Source: Thermoleophilaceae bacterium (GTDB taxonomy: Bacteria > Actinomycetota > Thermoleophilia > Solirubrobacterales > Thermoleophilaceae). From it: 64,000 nucleotides of DNA. The position numbers and the translations under genes are program-made. The stretch covers positions 37,252 to 101,251 of the forward strand of contig JAUJNZ010000001.1 of the NCBI GenBank assembly GCA_030447905.1. The letters are read 5' to 3'. Below are positions 1 through 8,100 of this stretch, piece after piece; the first letter of the stretch is position 1, and the number at the start of each line of letters is the position of its first letter. The notes under the pieces were generated by a model. That model was given only the letters and a program-made list of their open reading frames with translations, was not told the DNA's origin and did not search any database.

Positions 1-39
1 CGTCAAGCCGACCGCGGAGCGTAGGCGCCGGGAGCTGCC

Positions 40-423
40 ATCGCCGACTCGATCGAGATCGAGGTCCAGGGCGCCCACCCCGACCGATCGCAGCGCGCGG
101 CCCGGGCGACGCTGCTGGCCGCGGGAGTCAGAGACGGCCACCTCGCGATCTCCTTCGTCGACGCAGAGGCGATCCGCAGCCTCAACGCCGGCCACCGGGG
201 CGTCGACCGGCCGACCGACGTGCTCTCCTTTCCAGTCGACGGCGCCGGCTTCACCGCCGGGCCGCGAGAGCTCGGAGACATCGTCATCTGCCCAGCGCAC
301 ACCGCGGACCTCGAAGAGGCCGTCGTCCACGGCGTCCTCCACCTCTGCGGCTACGACCACGAGCACGGCGACGGCGAGATGCTCGCCCTCCAGGCCCAGG
401 TCCTGGGGAGCCTGCGGGCGTGA
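40..423 (+). CDS. ybeY: Endoribonuclease YbeY (rRNA maturation factor)
   Basis: YbeY is a zinc-dependent single-strand endoribonuclease used in 16S rRNA 3'-end maturation and ribosome quality control. The family metal-binding signature H-x3-H-x5-H is present (HGVLHLCGYDHE), and the preceding DVLSFP block is typical. The frame is open after a stop at 22-24, and its conserved N-terminal half (SIEIEVQ, LAISFVDAEAIRSLN) is encoded before the first canonical start, GTG at 220. That GTG would delete half of the protein, so I place the start at the ATC at 40, which has GGGAG at 29-33. A sequence error that hides an ATG is equally possible. The stop overlaps the era start (GTGA). The codons at 1-24 probably end the upstream gene. 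The family is certain; the start is not. Confidence 0.85.
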   Translation: MADSIEIEVQGAHPDRSQRAARATLLAAGVRDGHLAISFVDAEAIRSLNAGHRGVDRPTDVLSFPVDGAGFTAGPRELGDIVICPAHTADLEEAVVHGVLHLCGYDHEHGDGEMLALQAQVLGSLRA

Positions 424-1352
424 ACGCTGCGCACCCCCCCAACCCCTCCGCGGCTGGCGGGGCCGGCACCAGAGCCGGCTTCGTCGCGCTCGCCGGACGG
501 CCGAACGTCGGCAAGTCGACGCTGCTCAACCGGATCGTCGGGGCGAAGGTCGCGATCGTCTCTCCGCGGCCCCAGACCACCCGCCGCGCCATCCGCGGGA
601 TCGCGACCGGCGAGGACTGGCAGCTCGTGCTCGTCGACCTGCCCGGCTCGCAGCGACCGCGCGACGCCCTCACCGAGCGCATGCAGCGCCGCACCGAGCG
701 CGAGCTTCGCGACTCGGACACCGTGCTCTTCCTCCTCAACGGCGAGCAGGAGGTGGGCCCCGGCGACCGCTTCATCGCGGCGGCCGCGACCGCCGCCGGA
801 ATCCCGTGCGCGGTGGCCGTAAACAAGGTCGACGCCCTCGACCACCCGCGCACGGTCGCGGCATTGAGCGCGGCCGCGGAGCTCGAGCTCCCCCCCGAGG
901 CCGAGATCTTCCCGATCTCGGCACGCACCGGCGCAGGCGTCGAGGCCCTCCTCGAGGCGCTCGTCGCCCTCGTCCCGGAGGGCCCCTACCTCTACCCCCC
1001 CGCCGAGACCACCGACCTCCCGGCCGAGGTGCGCCTGGCCGAGCTCGTCCGAGAGCAGGTCCTCGCCCGCACGCGCCAGGAGCTGCCGCACGCCGTCGAG
1101 GCCGAGGTGGAGGAGATCGATGATCGCCCGGGCGGCGCCCTGGTCGTGCAAGCGCATCTCTGGGCCGAGTCCGAATCGCAGAAGTCGATCCTCGTCGGGC
1201 GCGGCGGGGGCATGGTCCGAGCGATCGGCACCGCGGCGCGAAGGGAGATCGAGACGCTCACAGGACGGCGCGTTCATCTCGACCTCACCGTGCGCGTGCG
1301 GCGGGCCTGGCGCCGGGACGAGACGCTGCTCGACCGGCTCGGGATCGAGTGA
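420..1352 (+). CDS. era: GTPase Era
   Basis: Era is a Ras-like GTPase with a C-terminal KH domain that binds the 3' end of 16S rRNA and acts in 30S assembly. The P-loop GRPNVGKS is at residues 26-33, followed by the switch I block PQTTRR, a G3 motif that reads DLPG in place of the usual DTPG, NKVD (G4) and ISARTG (G5). The last ~90 residues carry the KH region, including the GGMVRAIG loop and the RVRRAWRRDE tail. Length (310 aa) is normal; the first ~18 residues are a Pro/Ala-rich extension. The GTG start overlaps the ybeY stop, so the two are likely co-translated, as expected for two ribosome-biogenesis genes. Confidence 0.96.
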   Translation: MNAAHPPNPSAAGGAGTRAGFVALAGRPNVGKSTLLNRIVGAKVAIVSPRPQTTRRAIRGIATGEDWQLVLVDLPGSQRPRDALTERMQRRTERELRDSDTVLFLLNGEQEVGPGDRFIAAAATAAGIPCAVAVNKVDALDHPRTVAALSAAAELELPPEAEIFPISARTGAGVEALLEALVALVPEGPYLYPPAETTDLPAEVRLAELVREQVLARTRQELPHAVEAEVEEIDDRPGGALVVQAHLWAESESQKSILVGRGGGMVRAIGTAARREIETLTGRRVHLDLTVRVRRAWRRDETLLDRLGIE

Positions 1353-1384
1353 GCGGGCGTCCGAGCACCCGCACGGGCGGCTCG

Positions 1385-1390
1385 TAGAAT
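1385..1390 (+). promoter_or_regulatory. Candidate -10 box (TAGAAT) for hisIE
   Basis: TAGAAT lies 9 bases before the hisIE ATG, with no Shine-Dalgarno between. No clear -35 box. It fits the TANNNT-before-start pattern seen repeatedly in this window and suggests a leaderless or very short-leader transcript. Confidence 0.45.
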
Positions 1391-1399
1391 CGTCGGACG

Positions 1400-2041
1400 A
1401 TGGGAGTGGACGCGACCCGACATGACGGACGCGGCGTTTCGGCCCAGGGGGTCGTCTTCGACGCGCAAGGCCTCGTGCCGTGCGTCGTCCAGGACGCGCG
1501 CACCGGCGAGGTGCTCACGGTCGCCTACATGAACGTTGAGGCCCTCGAGCAGACGCGCGCGACCGGCGAGACCCACTTCTTCAGCCGCTCGCGCGGTGAG
1601 ATCTGGCACAAGGGCGAGACCTCGGGCAACATCCAGCGCGTGCGAGCTCTGCGGTTGGACTGCGACGGCGACGCCCTCGTGGCGCTCGTCGACCCGGCCG
1701 GACCCGCCTGTCACACCGGCGAGCGCACCTGCTTCCATCGCGGCGAAGCCGAGCCCGTCCCCGCCGAGGCGCTCGCGGCGCTCGAGCGGATGATCACCGA
1801 GCGCCGCGGAGGCGAGGCAGACGGCCGGTCCTACACCCGCGAGCTGCTCGCCGATCCGGCGCGCATCGGCGCCAAGGTCCGAGAGGAGGCCGAGGAGGTC
1901 GCCCGCGCGGCCGCCGAGGAATCCGACGAGCGCGTGGGGGAGGAGGCCGCCGACGTCCTCTACCACCTCGCCGTCCTGATGGCCGCGCGCGGCCTCTCGC
2001 TGGGCGACGCCCTCGCCGAGCTGAACGCCCGGCGGCGCTGA
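1400..2041 (+). CDS. hisIE: Bifunctional phosphoribosyl-AMP cyclohydrolase / phosphoribosyl-ATP pyrophosphohydrolase
   Basis: This protein does steps 2 and 3 of histidine biosynthesis: PR-ATP pyrophosphohydrolysis (HisE) and PR-AMP cyclohydrolysis (HisI). The N-terminal ~115 residues form the HisI domain, with HKGETSGN and the metal-ligand cysteines in DCDGDA and CHTGERTCF. From about residue 125 comes a HisE domain with the EEAEE-x-ARAA helix and the [11 protein letters not shown] block. The 213-aa length fits the fused form known from enterobacteria; well-studied actinobacteria such as Mycobacterium carry hisI and hisE as separate genes. No other his gene is in the window. The gene sits 12 bases before trpE and probably heads the his-trp transcription unit. 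Confidence 0.95.
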   Translation: MGVDATRHDGRGVSAQGVVFDAQGLVPCVVQDARTGEVLTVAYMNVEALEQTRATGETHFFSRSRGEIWHKGETSGNIQRVRALRLDCDGDALVALVDPAGPACHTGERTCFHRGEAEPVPAEALAALERMITERRGGEADGRSYTRELLADPARIGAKVREEAEEVARAAAEESDERVGEEAADVLYHLAVLMAARGLSLGDALAELNARRR

Positions 2042-2053
2042 GGTGGCTCGCAC

Positions 2054-3577
2054 GTGAGCGTGCCTGCGGCCGCCGAGCGCGCCCGCGACCTGGTCGTCGA
2101 GCCGAACCTCGAGGAGGCCCGCGAGCTCGCCCGCGACCACACGGTCGTGCCCCTGCGCCATACCTTCATCGACGACTGCGAGACCCCGGTCGCCGCCTAC
2201 CTCAAGCTGCGCGGCGACGGGCCGTCGTTCCTGCTCGAGTCGGCCGAGCAGGGCCAGCGCTTCGGGCGCTGGTCGTTCGTGGGGGTGCGCCCGCGGACCA
2301 CGCTTCGTCTCGACCGGGGGGTCCTGACCGTGGGCGGGAAGCCGCGCGAGTACGCCGACCCCTACCGCGCCGTGGCCGAGGAGCTCGCGCGCTATCGGCC
2401 GGCGCCCTTGCCCGGCGACGGGCCGCCGTTCGCGGGAGGAGCAGTCGGCCTGTTCGCCTACGACCTCGTGCGCCACGCCGAGCCTGCGGTGGGGGAGCGC
2501 AATCCCGACGAGCTCGCACTGCCCGACCTGGCGCTCGCCATCTCAGACGTCCTGCTCGCCTTCGACCACTTCACCCACGAGGTCACGGTGATCGCCAACG
2601 TCTTCGCCGAGGAAGGTGACGCGAACGACTTCGAGTCCGTATACGCGACGGCCATCTCCGCGATCGCCGAGACGCGCGAGCGCCTCGCCGCCCCGGTTCC
2701 GCGGCCCGCCCGGGAGAGCCGCCGCGAGCCGCCGGGGTTCGGAGCGTCGAACCTCGGCGCCGCCGGCTACGCCGCCGCGGTCGAGCGCGTCCAGGAGTAC
2801 ATCCGCGCCGGCGACTGCTACCAGGTCGTTCCGAGCCAGCGCTGGAGCGCCGAGGCGCCCGTCGAGGCCTTTTCGGTCTACCGCGGGCTGCGCACGGTCA
2901 ACCCGAGCCCGTACATGTACTTCCTCGACTTCGGCGACTTCGAGATCGCCGGGGCCTCGCCGGAGTCGCTGGTCAAGGTCAATGGCCGCCGTGCCGAGCA
3001 GCGCCCGATCGCCGGCACCCGGCCGCGGGCCGCCACCGCCGAGGCCGACCTCGCCGCCGCCCGCGAGCTGCTGGCCGACGAGAAGGAGCGCGCCGAGCAC
3101 GTCATGCTCGTCGACCTCGCCCGCAACGACCTCGGGCGGGTGTGCGAGTACGGCTCGGTGCGCGTCGACGAGCTGATGGTCGTCGAGACCTATTCCCACG
3201 TGATGCACATCGTCTCTTCGGTGTCGGGCACGCTCGGCGATGGGGTGACCGCCATGGACGCGCTGCGCGCCTCGCTGCCCGCGGGCACGCTGTCGGGCGC
3301 GCCGAAGGTGCGGGCCATGCAGATCATCGACGAGCTCGAGCCGGTGTCGAGGGGCCCATACGGCGGCTCGGTCGGGTACCTTTCGTTCTCGGGCGATCTC
3401 GACTCGTGCATCTACATCCGCTCCGCCGTTATCAAGGAGGGGCGCATCCACCTCCAGGCCGGCGGCGGCATCGTCGCCGACTCCGATCCCGAGGACGAGG
3501 TGCAGGAGACCGAGGCGAAGGCCGGTGCGGTCCGGGCGGCGATCGAGCTCGCCTGCCGTCAGGAGGACTGGGCGTGA
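2054..3577 (+). CDS. trpE: Anthranilate synthase component I
   Basis: TrpE makes anthranilate from chorismate with ammonia delivered by TrpG, the committed step of tryptophan synthesis. The N-terminal LLES motif (residues 60-63) is the family's tryptophan feedback site. The catalytic half has GASPESLV, RPIAGTRPR, DLARNDLGRV, PAGTLSGAPKVRAM and GPYGGSVGYL in the normal order. At 507 aa it is full length. Its TGA overlaps the trpG ATG by one base (TGATG), consistent with balanced subunit synthesis. No leader peptide or attenuator is visible in the 12-base gap from hisIE, so regulation is probably allosteric or at the upstream promoter. Confidence 0.96.
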   Translation: MSVPAAAERARDLVVEPNLEEARELARDHTVVPLRHTFIDDCETPVAAYLKLRGDGPSFLLESAEQGQRFGRWSFVGVRPRTTLRLDRGVLTVGGKPREYADPYRAVAEELARYRPAPLPGDGPPFAGGAVGLFAYDLVRHAEPAVGERNPDELALPDLALAISDVLLAFDHFTHEVTVIANVFAEEGDANDFESVYATAISAIAETRERLAAPVPRPARESRREPPGFGASNLGAAGYAAAVERVQEYIRAGDCYQVVPSQRWSAEAPVEAFSVYRGLRTVNPSPYMYFLDFGDFEIAGASPESLVKVNGRRAEQRPIAGTRPRAATAEADLAAARELLADEKERAEHVMLVDLARNDLGRVCEYGSVRVDELMVVETYSHVMHIVSSVSGTLGDGVTAMDALRASLPAGTLSGAPKVRAMQIIDELEPVSRGPYGGSVGYLSFSGDLDSCIYIRSAVIKEGRIHLQAGGGIVADSDPEDEVQETEAKAGAVRAAIELACRQEDWA

Positions 3578-4146
3578 TGCGCGTGCTCGTCCTCGACAAC
3601 TACGACTCCTTCACCTGGAACCTTGTCCAGTACGTGGGCGAGCTCGGTTGCGAGCTCGAGGTCGTCCGCAACGACGAGCTGCGAGCCGAAGAGCTGCTCG
3701 CGCGGCGGCCCGACAAAGTGGTGGTCTCCCCGGGACCCTGCTCGCCGGCCGAGGCCGGCATATCGACCGAGGCGATCCGCCGCCTGGCCGAGGCCGGAGT
3801 GCCCACCCTGGGCGTGTGCCTCGGCCACCAGGCGCTCGCGGCGGCCTTCGGGGGGCGAGTCGTGCGCGGCGAGCCGGTTCACGGCAAGGCGGCCGAGGTC
3901 ACCCACGACGGACGGACGATCTTCCGCGGCCTCGGGAGCCCGCTCGTTGCGGCCCGCTATCACTCGCTGGTCGTCGACCCGGCCCTGCCCGACTGCCTCG
4001 AGCGCTCGGCGACCGCGAACGGGACCGTGATGGGCCTCCGACACCGCGAGCTCCCCGCCGAGGGCGTGCAGTTCCACCCGGAGTCGGTGCTGACCCAGGA
4101 CGGGCGCCTGCTAATGCGAAACTTCATCGCGGCGCCCGCCTCATAG
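3577..4146 (+). CDS. trpG: Anthranilate synthase component II (glutamine amidotransferase)
   Basis: This is the class I glutamine amidotransferase subunit that feeds ammonia to TrpE; it may also serve p-aminobenzoate synthase as PabA. It opens with LVLDNYDSFTWNLVQY. The nucleophile Cys is in GVCLGHQ and the catalytic His/Glu pair is in FHPESVL. The predicted protein is 189 aa, the usual length. I chose ATG at 3577, which overlaps the trpE stop; an in-frame GTG one codon upstream is possible. The trpD start follows after three bases. Confidence 0.95.
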   Translation: MRVLVLDNYDSFTWNLVQYVGELGCELEVVRNDELRAEELLARRPDKVVVSPGPCSPAEAGISTEAIRRLAEAGVPTLGVCLGHQALAAAFGGRVVRGEPVHGKAAEVTHDGRTIFRGLGSPLVAARYHSLVVDPALPDCLERSATANGTVMGLRHRELPAEGVQFHPESVLTQDGRLLMRNFIAAPAS

Positions 4147-4149
4147 CAC

Positions 4150-5196
4150 GTGCCCAACCCCGTTCTCACGGCGGCCATCGACCGCCTCAGCTCGGGACGT
4201 GAGCTCACGGCTCCCGAGTCCGCCGAGGTCCTGCGGGAGGTCATGGAGGGCCGCGCCTCCGAGGTCCAGTCGGCCGCCTTTCTGATCGCCCTGCGGGTAA
4301 AAGGAGAGACCGTCGAGGAGCTCGCCGGGCTTGCGTTGACCATGCGAGAGCTCAGCGTCGCGGTCGAGGTGGCCCCCGCGGTAGCCGGCGAAGGCCTGCT
4401 CGACACCGCCGGTACGGGGGGAGGGCGGCCGACCTTCAACGTCTCGACCACGGCGGCGCTCGTCGCCGCCGGCGCGGGCTGCCGCGTGGCCAAGCACGGC
4501 AACCGCTCCTCGACCGGCCTCTCGGGCTCGGCCGACCTGCTCGAAGCCCTCGGGGCGCGGATCGACCTCGAGCCCGCGGCGATCGCTCGGTGCGTCGAGG
4601 AGTGCGGCTTCGGCTTCATGTTTGCCCCGCTTCACCACACCGCCATGCGCCACGTCGTCCCGGTGCGCCGGGAGCTCGCCGTCCGAACCGTCTTCAACTT
4701 CCTCGGCCCGATCACCAACCCCGCGAGGGCGGACCGGCAGGTGATCGGCGTCTCGGATCCGGCCTACCTCGACCTGGTCGCGGGCGCGCTCGCAGCCCTC
4801 GGTGGCTCGCGGGCCCTGGTAGTGTCGAGCGAGGATGGCCTCGACGAGATCAGCGTCTCGGCCCCGACCCGCGCCGTCGAGTTGCGCGACGGCGAGCGCC
4901 GTCACCTGCGGGTCCTCCCCGAAGAAGTCGGCTTACCGGCCGAGCCGCGTGAGATCCTCGGCGCCGGTACGCCCGAACGAAACGCCGAGCTCGCCCGCGC
5001 GGTCCTCGGTGGCCACCCCGGCCCCGAGCGCTCGGTGACCGCGCTGAACGCGGGCGCGGCGATCTACGTGGCCGGCCGCGCCGAGGATTTGGCGAGCGGG
5101 GTCCGGGCCGCGGAGGAGGCGATCGACTCGGGCGCCGCGACCGCCGTGCTCGAGCGCTACGTGGAGGCGACCCGCCGGCTCGCTCCTGCCTCGTGA
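4150..5196 (+). CDS. trpD: Anthranilate phosphoribosyltransferase
   Basis: TrpD transfers the phosphoribosyl group from PRPP to anthranilate. The PRPP/Mg site GTGGG-x-TFNVST is present, followed by KHGNRSS, where the commoner family form is KHGNRSVSS, and by GSADLLEALG. The later FNFLGPITNPA block binds anthranilate. At 348 aa it is a normal length. It starts at GTG three bases after trpG and ends in a GTGA overlap with trpC, inside the compact trpEGDC run. Confidence 0.96.
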   Translation: MPNPVLTAAIDRLSSGRELTAPESAEVLREVMEGRASEVQSAAFLIALRVKGETVEELAGLALTMRELSVAVEVAPAVAGEGLLDTAGTGGGRPTFNVSTTAALVAAGAGCRVAKHGNRSSTGLSGSADLLEALGARIDLEPAAIARCVEECGFGFMFAPLHHTAMRHVVPVRRELAVRTVFNFLGPITNPARADRQVIGVSDPAYLDLVAGALAALGGSRALVVSSEDGLDEISVSAPTRAVELRDGERRHLRVLPEEVGLPAEPREILGAGTPERNAELARAVLGGHPGPERSVTALNAGAAIYVAGRAEDLASGVRAAEEAIDSGAATAVLERYVEATRRLAPAS

Positions 5197-5990
5197 GCGT
5201 CCGGCTCGAGCCCATCCTCGAGGCGACCCGCCAGCGGGTCGAGCGCTGCCGGCGCGAGCTCTCGGAAACCGAGCTCGAGGGACGGATCGAGCTCGGCCGC
5301 GAGGGTCGGCCGTTCCGCGAGGCGCTGTCGCGGCCGGGTACGTCGGTCATCGCCGAGCACAAGCGCCGCTCTCCGTCGGCGGGCACGCTGCGGGAGGGCG
5401 TCTCGGTGCAGGAGATGACGATCGCCTACGAGCGCGGAGGAGCGGCCGCCCTCTCGATCCTCACCGAAGAGGAGCACTTCGGCGGCTCGCTGGAGGACAT
5501 GCGCGAGGCGATCGCCGTGACCGATCTTCCCGTCCTGCGCAAGGACTTCACGATCGACCGCTACCAGCTCCTCGAGGCCAAGGCGACGGGCGCCGACGCC
5601 GTCCTGCTCGTGGTCGGGGCGCTCTCGCCGGAGCAGCTCGCCGACCTCCACGCCGAGGCCCGCCAGCTCGACCTCGACGCGCTGGTCGAGGTCCACGACC
5701 ACCGCGAGCTCGATGCCGCACTCGAGCTCGACGCCGACGTTGTGGGGATCAACAACCGCGACCTGACCGACTTCAGCGTCGACGTGCGGCGGACCTTCGA
5801 CCTGCTCGCCGACGTGCCGGCCGGGAAGACCGTGGTCTCCGAGTCGGGGATCTTCGAGCGCGCGCAGATCGAGGAGCTCGAGTTGGTCGGCATCGACGCC
5901 GTGCTCGTGGGGGAGACGCTGATGCGCGCGGCGGACCCGGAGGCGGCGGTGCGGGAGCTGGCGCGGACCGAGGAGCCGACGCAGGGCTGA
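5193..5990 (+). CDS. trpC: Indole-3-glycerol phosphate synthase
   Basis: TrpC closes the ring of CdRP to indole-3-glycerol phosphate. Its TIM-barrel motifs are present: IAEHKRRSPSAG (catalytic Lys; most homologues have EVKRRSPS), LTEEEHFGGS, VLRKDFTID, VEVHD, GINNRDL and VSESGI. It is 265 aa and monofunctional; PRAI is encoded separately by trpF at 11925. The GTG start overlaps the trpD stop. After this gene the tryptophan run is broken by the moxR cluster and resumes about 6 kb downstream. Confidence 0.96.
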   Translation: MSVRLEPILEATRQRVERCRRELSETELEGRIELGREGRPFREALSRPGTSVIAEHKRRSPSAGTLREGVSVQEMTIAYERGGAAALSILTEEEHFGGSLEDMREAIAVTDLPVLRKDFTIDRYQLLEAKATGADAVLLVVGALSPEQLADLHAEARQLDLDALVEVHDHRELDAALELDADVVGINNRDLTDFSVDVRRTFDLLADVPAGKTVVSESGIFERAQIEELELVGIDAVLVGETLMRAADPEAAVRELARTEEPTQG

Positions 5991-6028
5991 GGGCTGGCCT
6001 AGTCGGGTCGACCGCCGGAGGCGGTATC

Positions 6029-6034
6029 TAACAT
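6029..6034 (+). promoter_or_regulatory. Candidate -10 box (TAACAT) for moxR
   Basis: TAACAT ends 8 bases before the moxR ATG, in the 52-base gap after trpC. GGCGGAG lies between but is too close to the ATG for a standard ribosome site. Fits the leaderless pattern. Confidence 0.4.
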
Positions 6035-6042
6035 CGGCGGAG

Positions 6043-6996
6043 ATGGCGAGCGCTCGCGAGCTCCGACGCGCCGGCGTCGCCTCCCTCGGCGCCCGCCTCG
6101 CCGCCAACGTCCGCCGGGCCATCAAGGCCGACGACGAGGTCGTCCGCGACGTCCTGGTCGCCCTGCTCGCCGAGGGCCACGTGCTGATCGAAGACCACCC
6201 GGGGGTGGGAAAGACCGCCCTGGCTCGGGCGCTGTCGCGCTCGGTGGCCGCCGAGTACGCGCGCATCCAGTGCACCGCCGACCTGCTCCCCTCAGACGTC
6301 GTGGGCACGAGCGTCTTCAACCAGCGCGAGACGCGGTTTGAGTTTCGCCCCGGCCCGGTGTTCGCCAACGTCGTGTTGGTCGACGAGGTAAACCGCGCGT
6401 CGCCGAAGACCCAGTCGGGCCTGCTCGAGTGCATGCAGGAGGGCCAGGTGACCGTCGACGTGCACACCCACGAGCTCGCCCGCCCGTTCCTCGTCATCGC
6501 CACCCAGAACCCGCTCGACTACGAAGGCACCTACCCGCTTCCCGAGGCCCAGCTCGACCGCTTCATGGTCCGCGTCTCGCTCGGCTATCCCGCCCCCGAC
6601 GACGAGGCCGAGATGCTCGCCGACCACGGCTCGGGCGATCGCGTGCTCGAGCTCGGGGCGGTGTGCGACGTGGGCGAGGTGGTGGCCGCCCAGACCGCGG
6701 TCGCCCACGTGCACGCGAGCGATGCCCTGCGCCGCTACGTGGTCGCGGTCTTAGACCACACCCGCGCCGACCCGCGCACCGACCTCGGAGCGAGCCCGCG
6801 CGCGGGCCTCATGCTGCTGCGCGCCGCCAAGGCCCACGCGGCACTCTCAGGTCGCGACCACGCCCTTCCCGACGACGTCCAGGCGCTCGCGGGGTCGGTG
6901 CTCTCACACCGGCTGATGCTCGCGCCCGAGATCGCCCTCTCCGGCGGGGCCGCCGCCGTGGTGGGCGACGCCGTGGAGCGCGTGCCGGCGTTGTAG
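6043..6996 (+). CDS. MoxR-family AAA+ ATPase
   Basis: MoxR AAA+ proteins act as chaperone-like ATPases, usually beside DUF58 and VWA or transglutaminase genes. Walker A is GVGKT at residues 54-58, Walker B is VVLVDEVNRA, sensor 1 is ATQNP, and the MoxR signature PLPEAQLDRFM follows. The C-terminal lid domain contains the SPRAGL block. At 317 aa it is typical. It starts a four-gene block (moxR, DUF58, transglutaminase, htrA) in one direction, with the DUF58 gene only six bases downstream. Substrate and role are unknown; the context suggests assembly or activation of an envelope protease or transglutaminase system. Confidence 0.93.
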   Translation: MASARELRRAGVASLGARLAANVRRAIKADDEVVRDVLVALLAEGHVLIEDHPGVGKTALARALSRSVAAEYARIQCTADLLPSDVVGTSVFNQRETRFEFRPGPVFANVVLVDEVNRASPKTQSGLLECMQEGQVTVDVHTHELARPFLVIATQNPLDYEGTYPLPEAQLDRFMVRVSLGYPAPDDEAEMLADHGSGDRVLELGAVCDVGEVVAAQTAVAHVHASDALRRYVVAVLDHTRADPRTDLGASPRAGLMLLRAAKAHAALSGRDHALPDDVQALAGSVLSHRLMLAPEIALSGGAAAVVGDAVERVPAL

Positions 6997-7002
6997 CGAC
7001 CA

Positions 7003-8100
7003 GTGGGCCGCGCCGTCTCAACCGCGCTGCTTGGCGGCGTCCTCCTCCTGGTCGCGGCCGCGTTCGGGCCGGCTCCGATGCTCGTCCCCGGGGCTGCCCT
7101 CCTGCCCCTGGGAGTCGCCGCTGCGATCTGGGTGTCGTGGGCGGCTCGCGGCGCCCGGGTCGAGCGCCGGCTCGCGGTGACCCGGACCGTCGAGGGCGAG
7201 CCGGTCGCCATGACCCTCGAGGCGCGCACGCCCGTCGCGCCCCCACCGGGCAGCGAGCTCGTCGAGCCGTTGCTGGCCGACGCCTCCCGTTCCGCGGGTG
7301 GGCACCGCGTCCAGCAGCTCGCCGCCGAGATGAGCTTTCCGCGTCGAGGGCGGGTGCGGCTCGAGCCGGCCCTTCTGCGCGTGCGGGACCCGTTGGGGCT
7401 GGCCCTTCGGGAGGTCCGCTCGCCGGCGCTCGAGCTGCTGGTCCTGCCGCGCATCGAGGCTGTTCGGGTCGGGCGGGGCGGACCGGCACCGAGAGGTCCG
7501 CTCGCCGCGCCGGCGCCTGTCGTGACCGATGCCGTCGAGGTCGAGGTCGATTCGCTGCGCGAGGCCCCGGCCGAGGCTCCCGCCGCCCGGATCCACTGGC
7601 CGGCCGTCGCCCGTACCGGAGTCCTCATGGAGCGGACCCTGGTCCCTGAGTCGGATCGCCGGCCGCTTGTGATCCTCGACGCCTCGGCTCCCGAGTCGCC
7701 CGATGCGCTCGACAGCGCGGTAAGAGCGGCGGCCTCGTTGTGCGTGTGGCTGGCCCGCGCGGGCGGCTGCGAGCTGCTTCTGCCCGGCGACCGCCGGCCG
7801 GCCACGATCGACGCCACGCTGACTGCGTGGCCGGCGCTGCACGCGCGGCTCGCGCTCGTCGATGCGGGCGGGTCGACGCCCGCCCCCGCTCGTCCCGGGC
7901 GCGCGGGGTCCATCCTCTGGGTCGCCGCCGGGGCGCCCGGCCGGGCCAGTTCCCGAGCGCTAGCGCGGAGCCTGGCCCGCGCGGGGGCCGGCGAGCGCTA
8001 CGTCGTCGCGCCCGGGCCGCCTGGGTCGGGGGCCGCGTTTGCGGTCGGGGGCTGCCACGGAAGGCGGCTCGAACGCAGCTACCGGCGCTCGGCCGCGTGA
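7003..8100 (+). CDS. DUF58 domain protein
   Basis: Two hydrophobic segments fill residues ~5-50. A DUF58-type soluble part follows, with the block AARIHWPAVARTG and a VWA-like strand RPLVILDAS. DUF58 proteins almost always neighbour moxR, and their biochemical activity is not established. The N-terminal membrane anchor, then a beta-rich region (~60-200), then the DUF58 core matches the usual design. The gene begins with GTG six bases after moxR and overlaps the transglutaminase gene by GTGA, so the three products are probably made in step. At 365 aa it is slightly short for the family. Confidence 0.85.
   Translation: MGRAVSTALLGGVLLLVAAAFGPAPMLVPGAALLPLGVAAAIWVSWAARGARVERRLAVTRTVEGEPVAMTLEARTPVAPPPGSELVEPLLADASRSAGGHRVQQLAAEMSFPRRGRVRLEPALLRVRDPLGLALREVRSPALELLVLPRIEAVRVGRGGPAPRGPLAAPAPVVTDAVEVEVDSLREAPAEAPAARIHWPAVARTGVLMERTLVPESDRRPLVILDASAPESPDALDSAVRAAASLCVWLARAGGCELLLPGDRRPATIDATLTAWPALHARLALVDAGGSTPAPARPGRAGSILWVAAGAPGRASSRALARSLARAGAGERYVVAPGPPGSGAAFAVGGCHGRRLERSYRRSAA

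Noticed and set aside
1..24. End of an upstream gene
   Set aside because: Eight codons ending in TAG are consistent with a gene end (ybeY often follows phoH), but too short to name.
1274..2476. A 400-aa minus-strand frame across hisIE and trpE
   Set aside because: No recognisable domain; it crosses two well-supported plus-strand genes.
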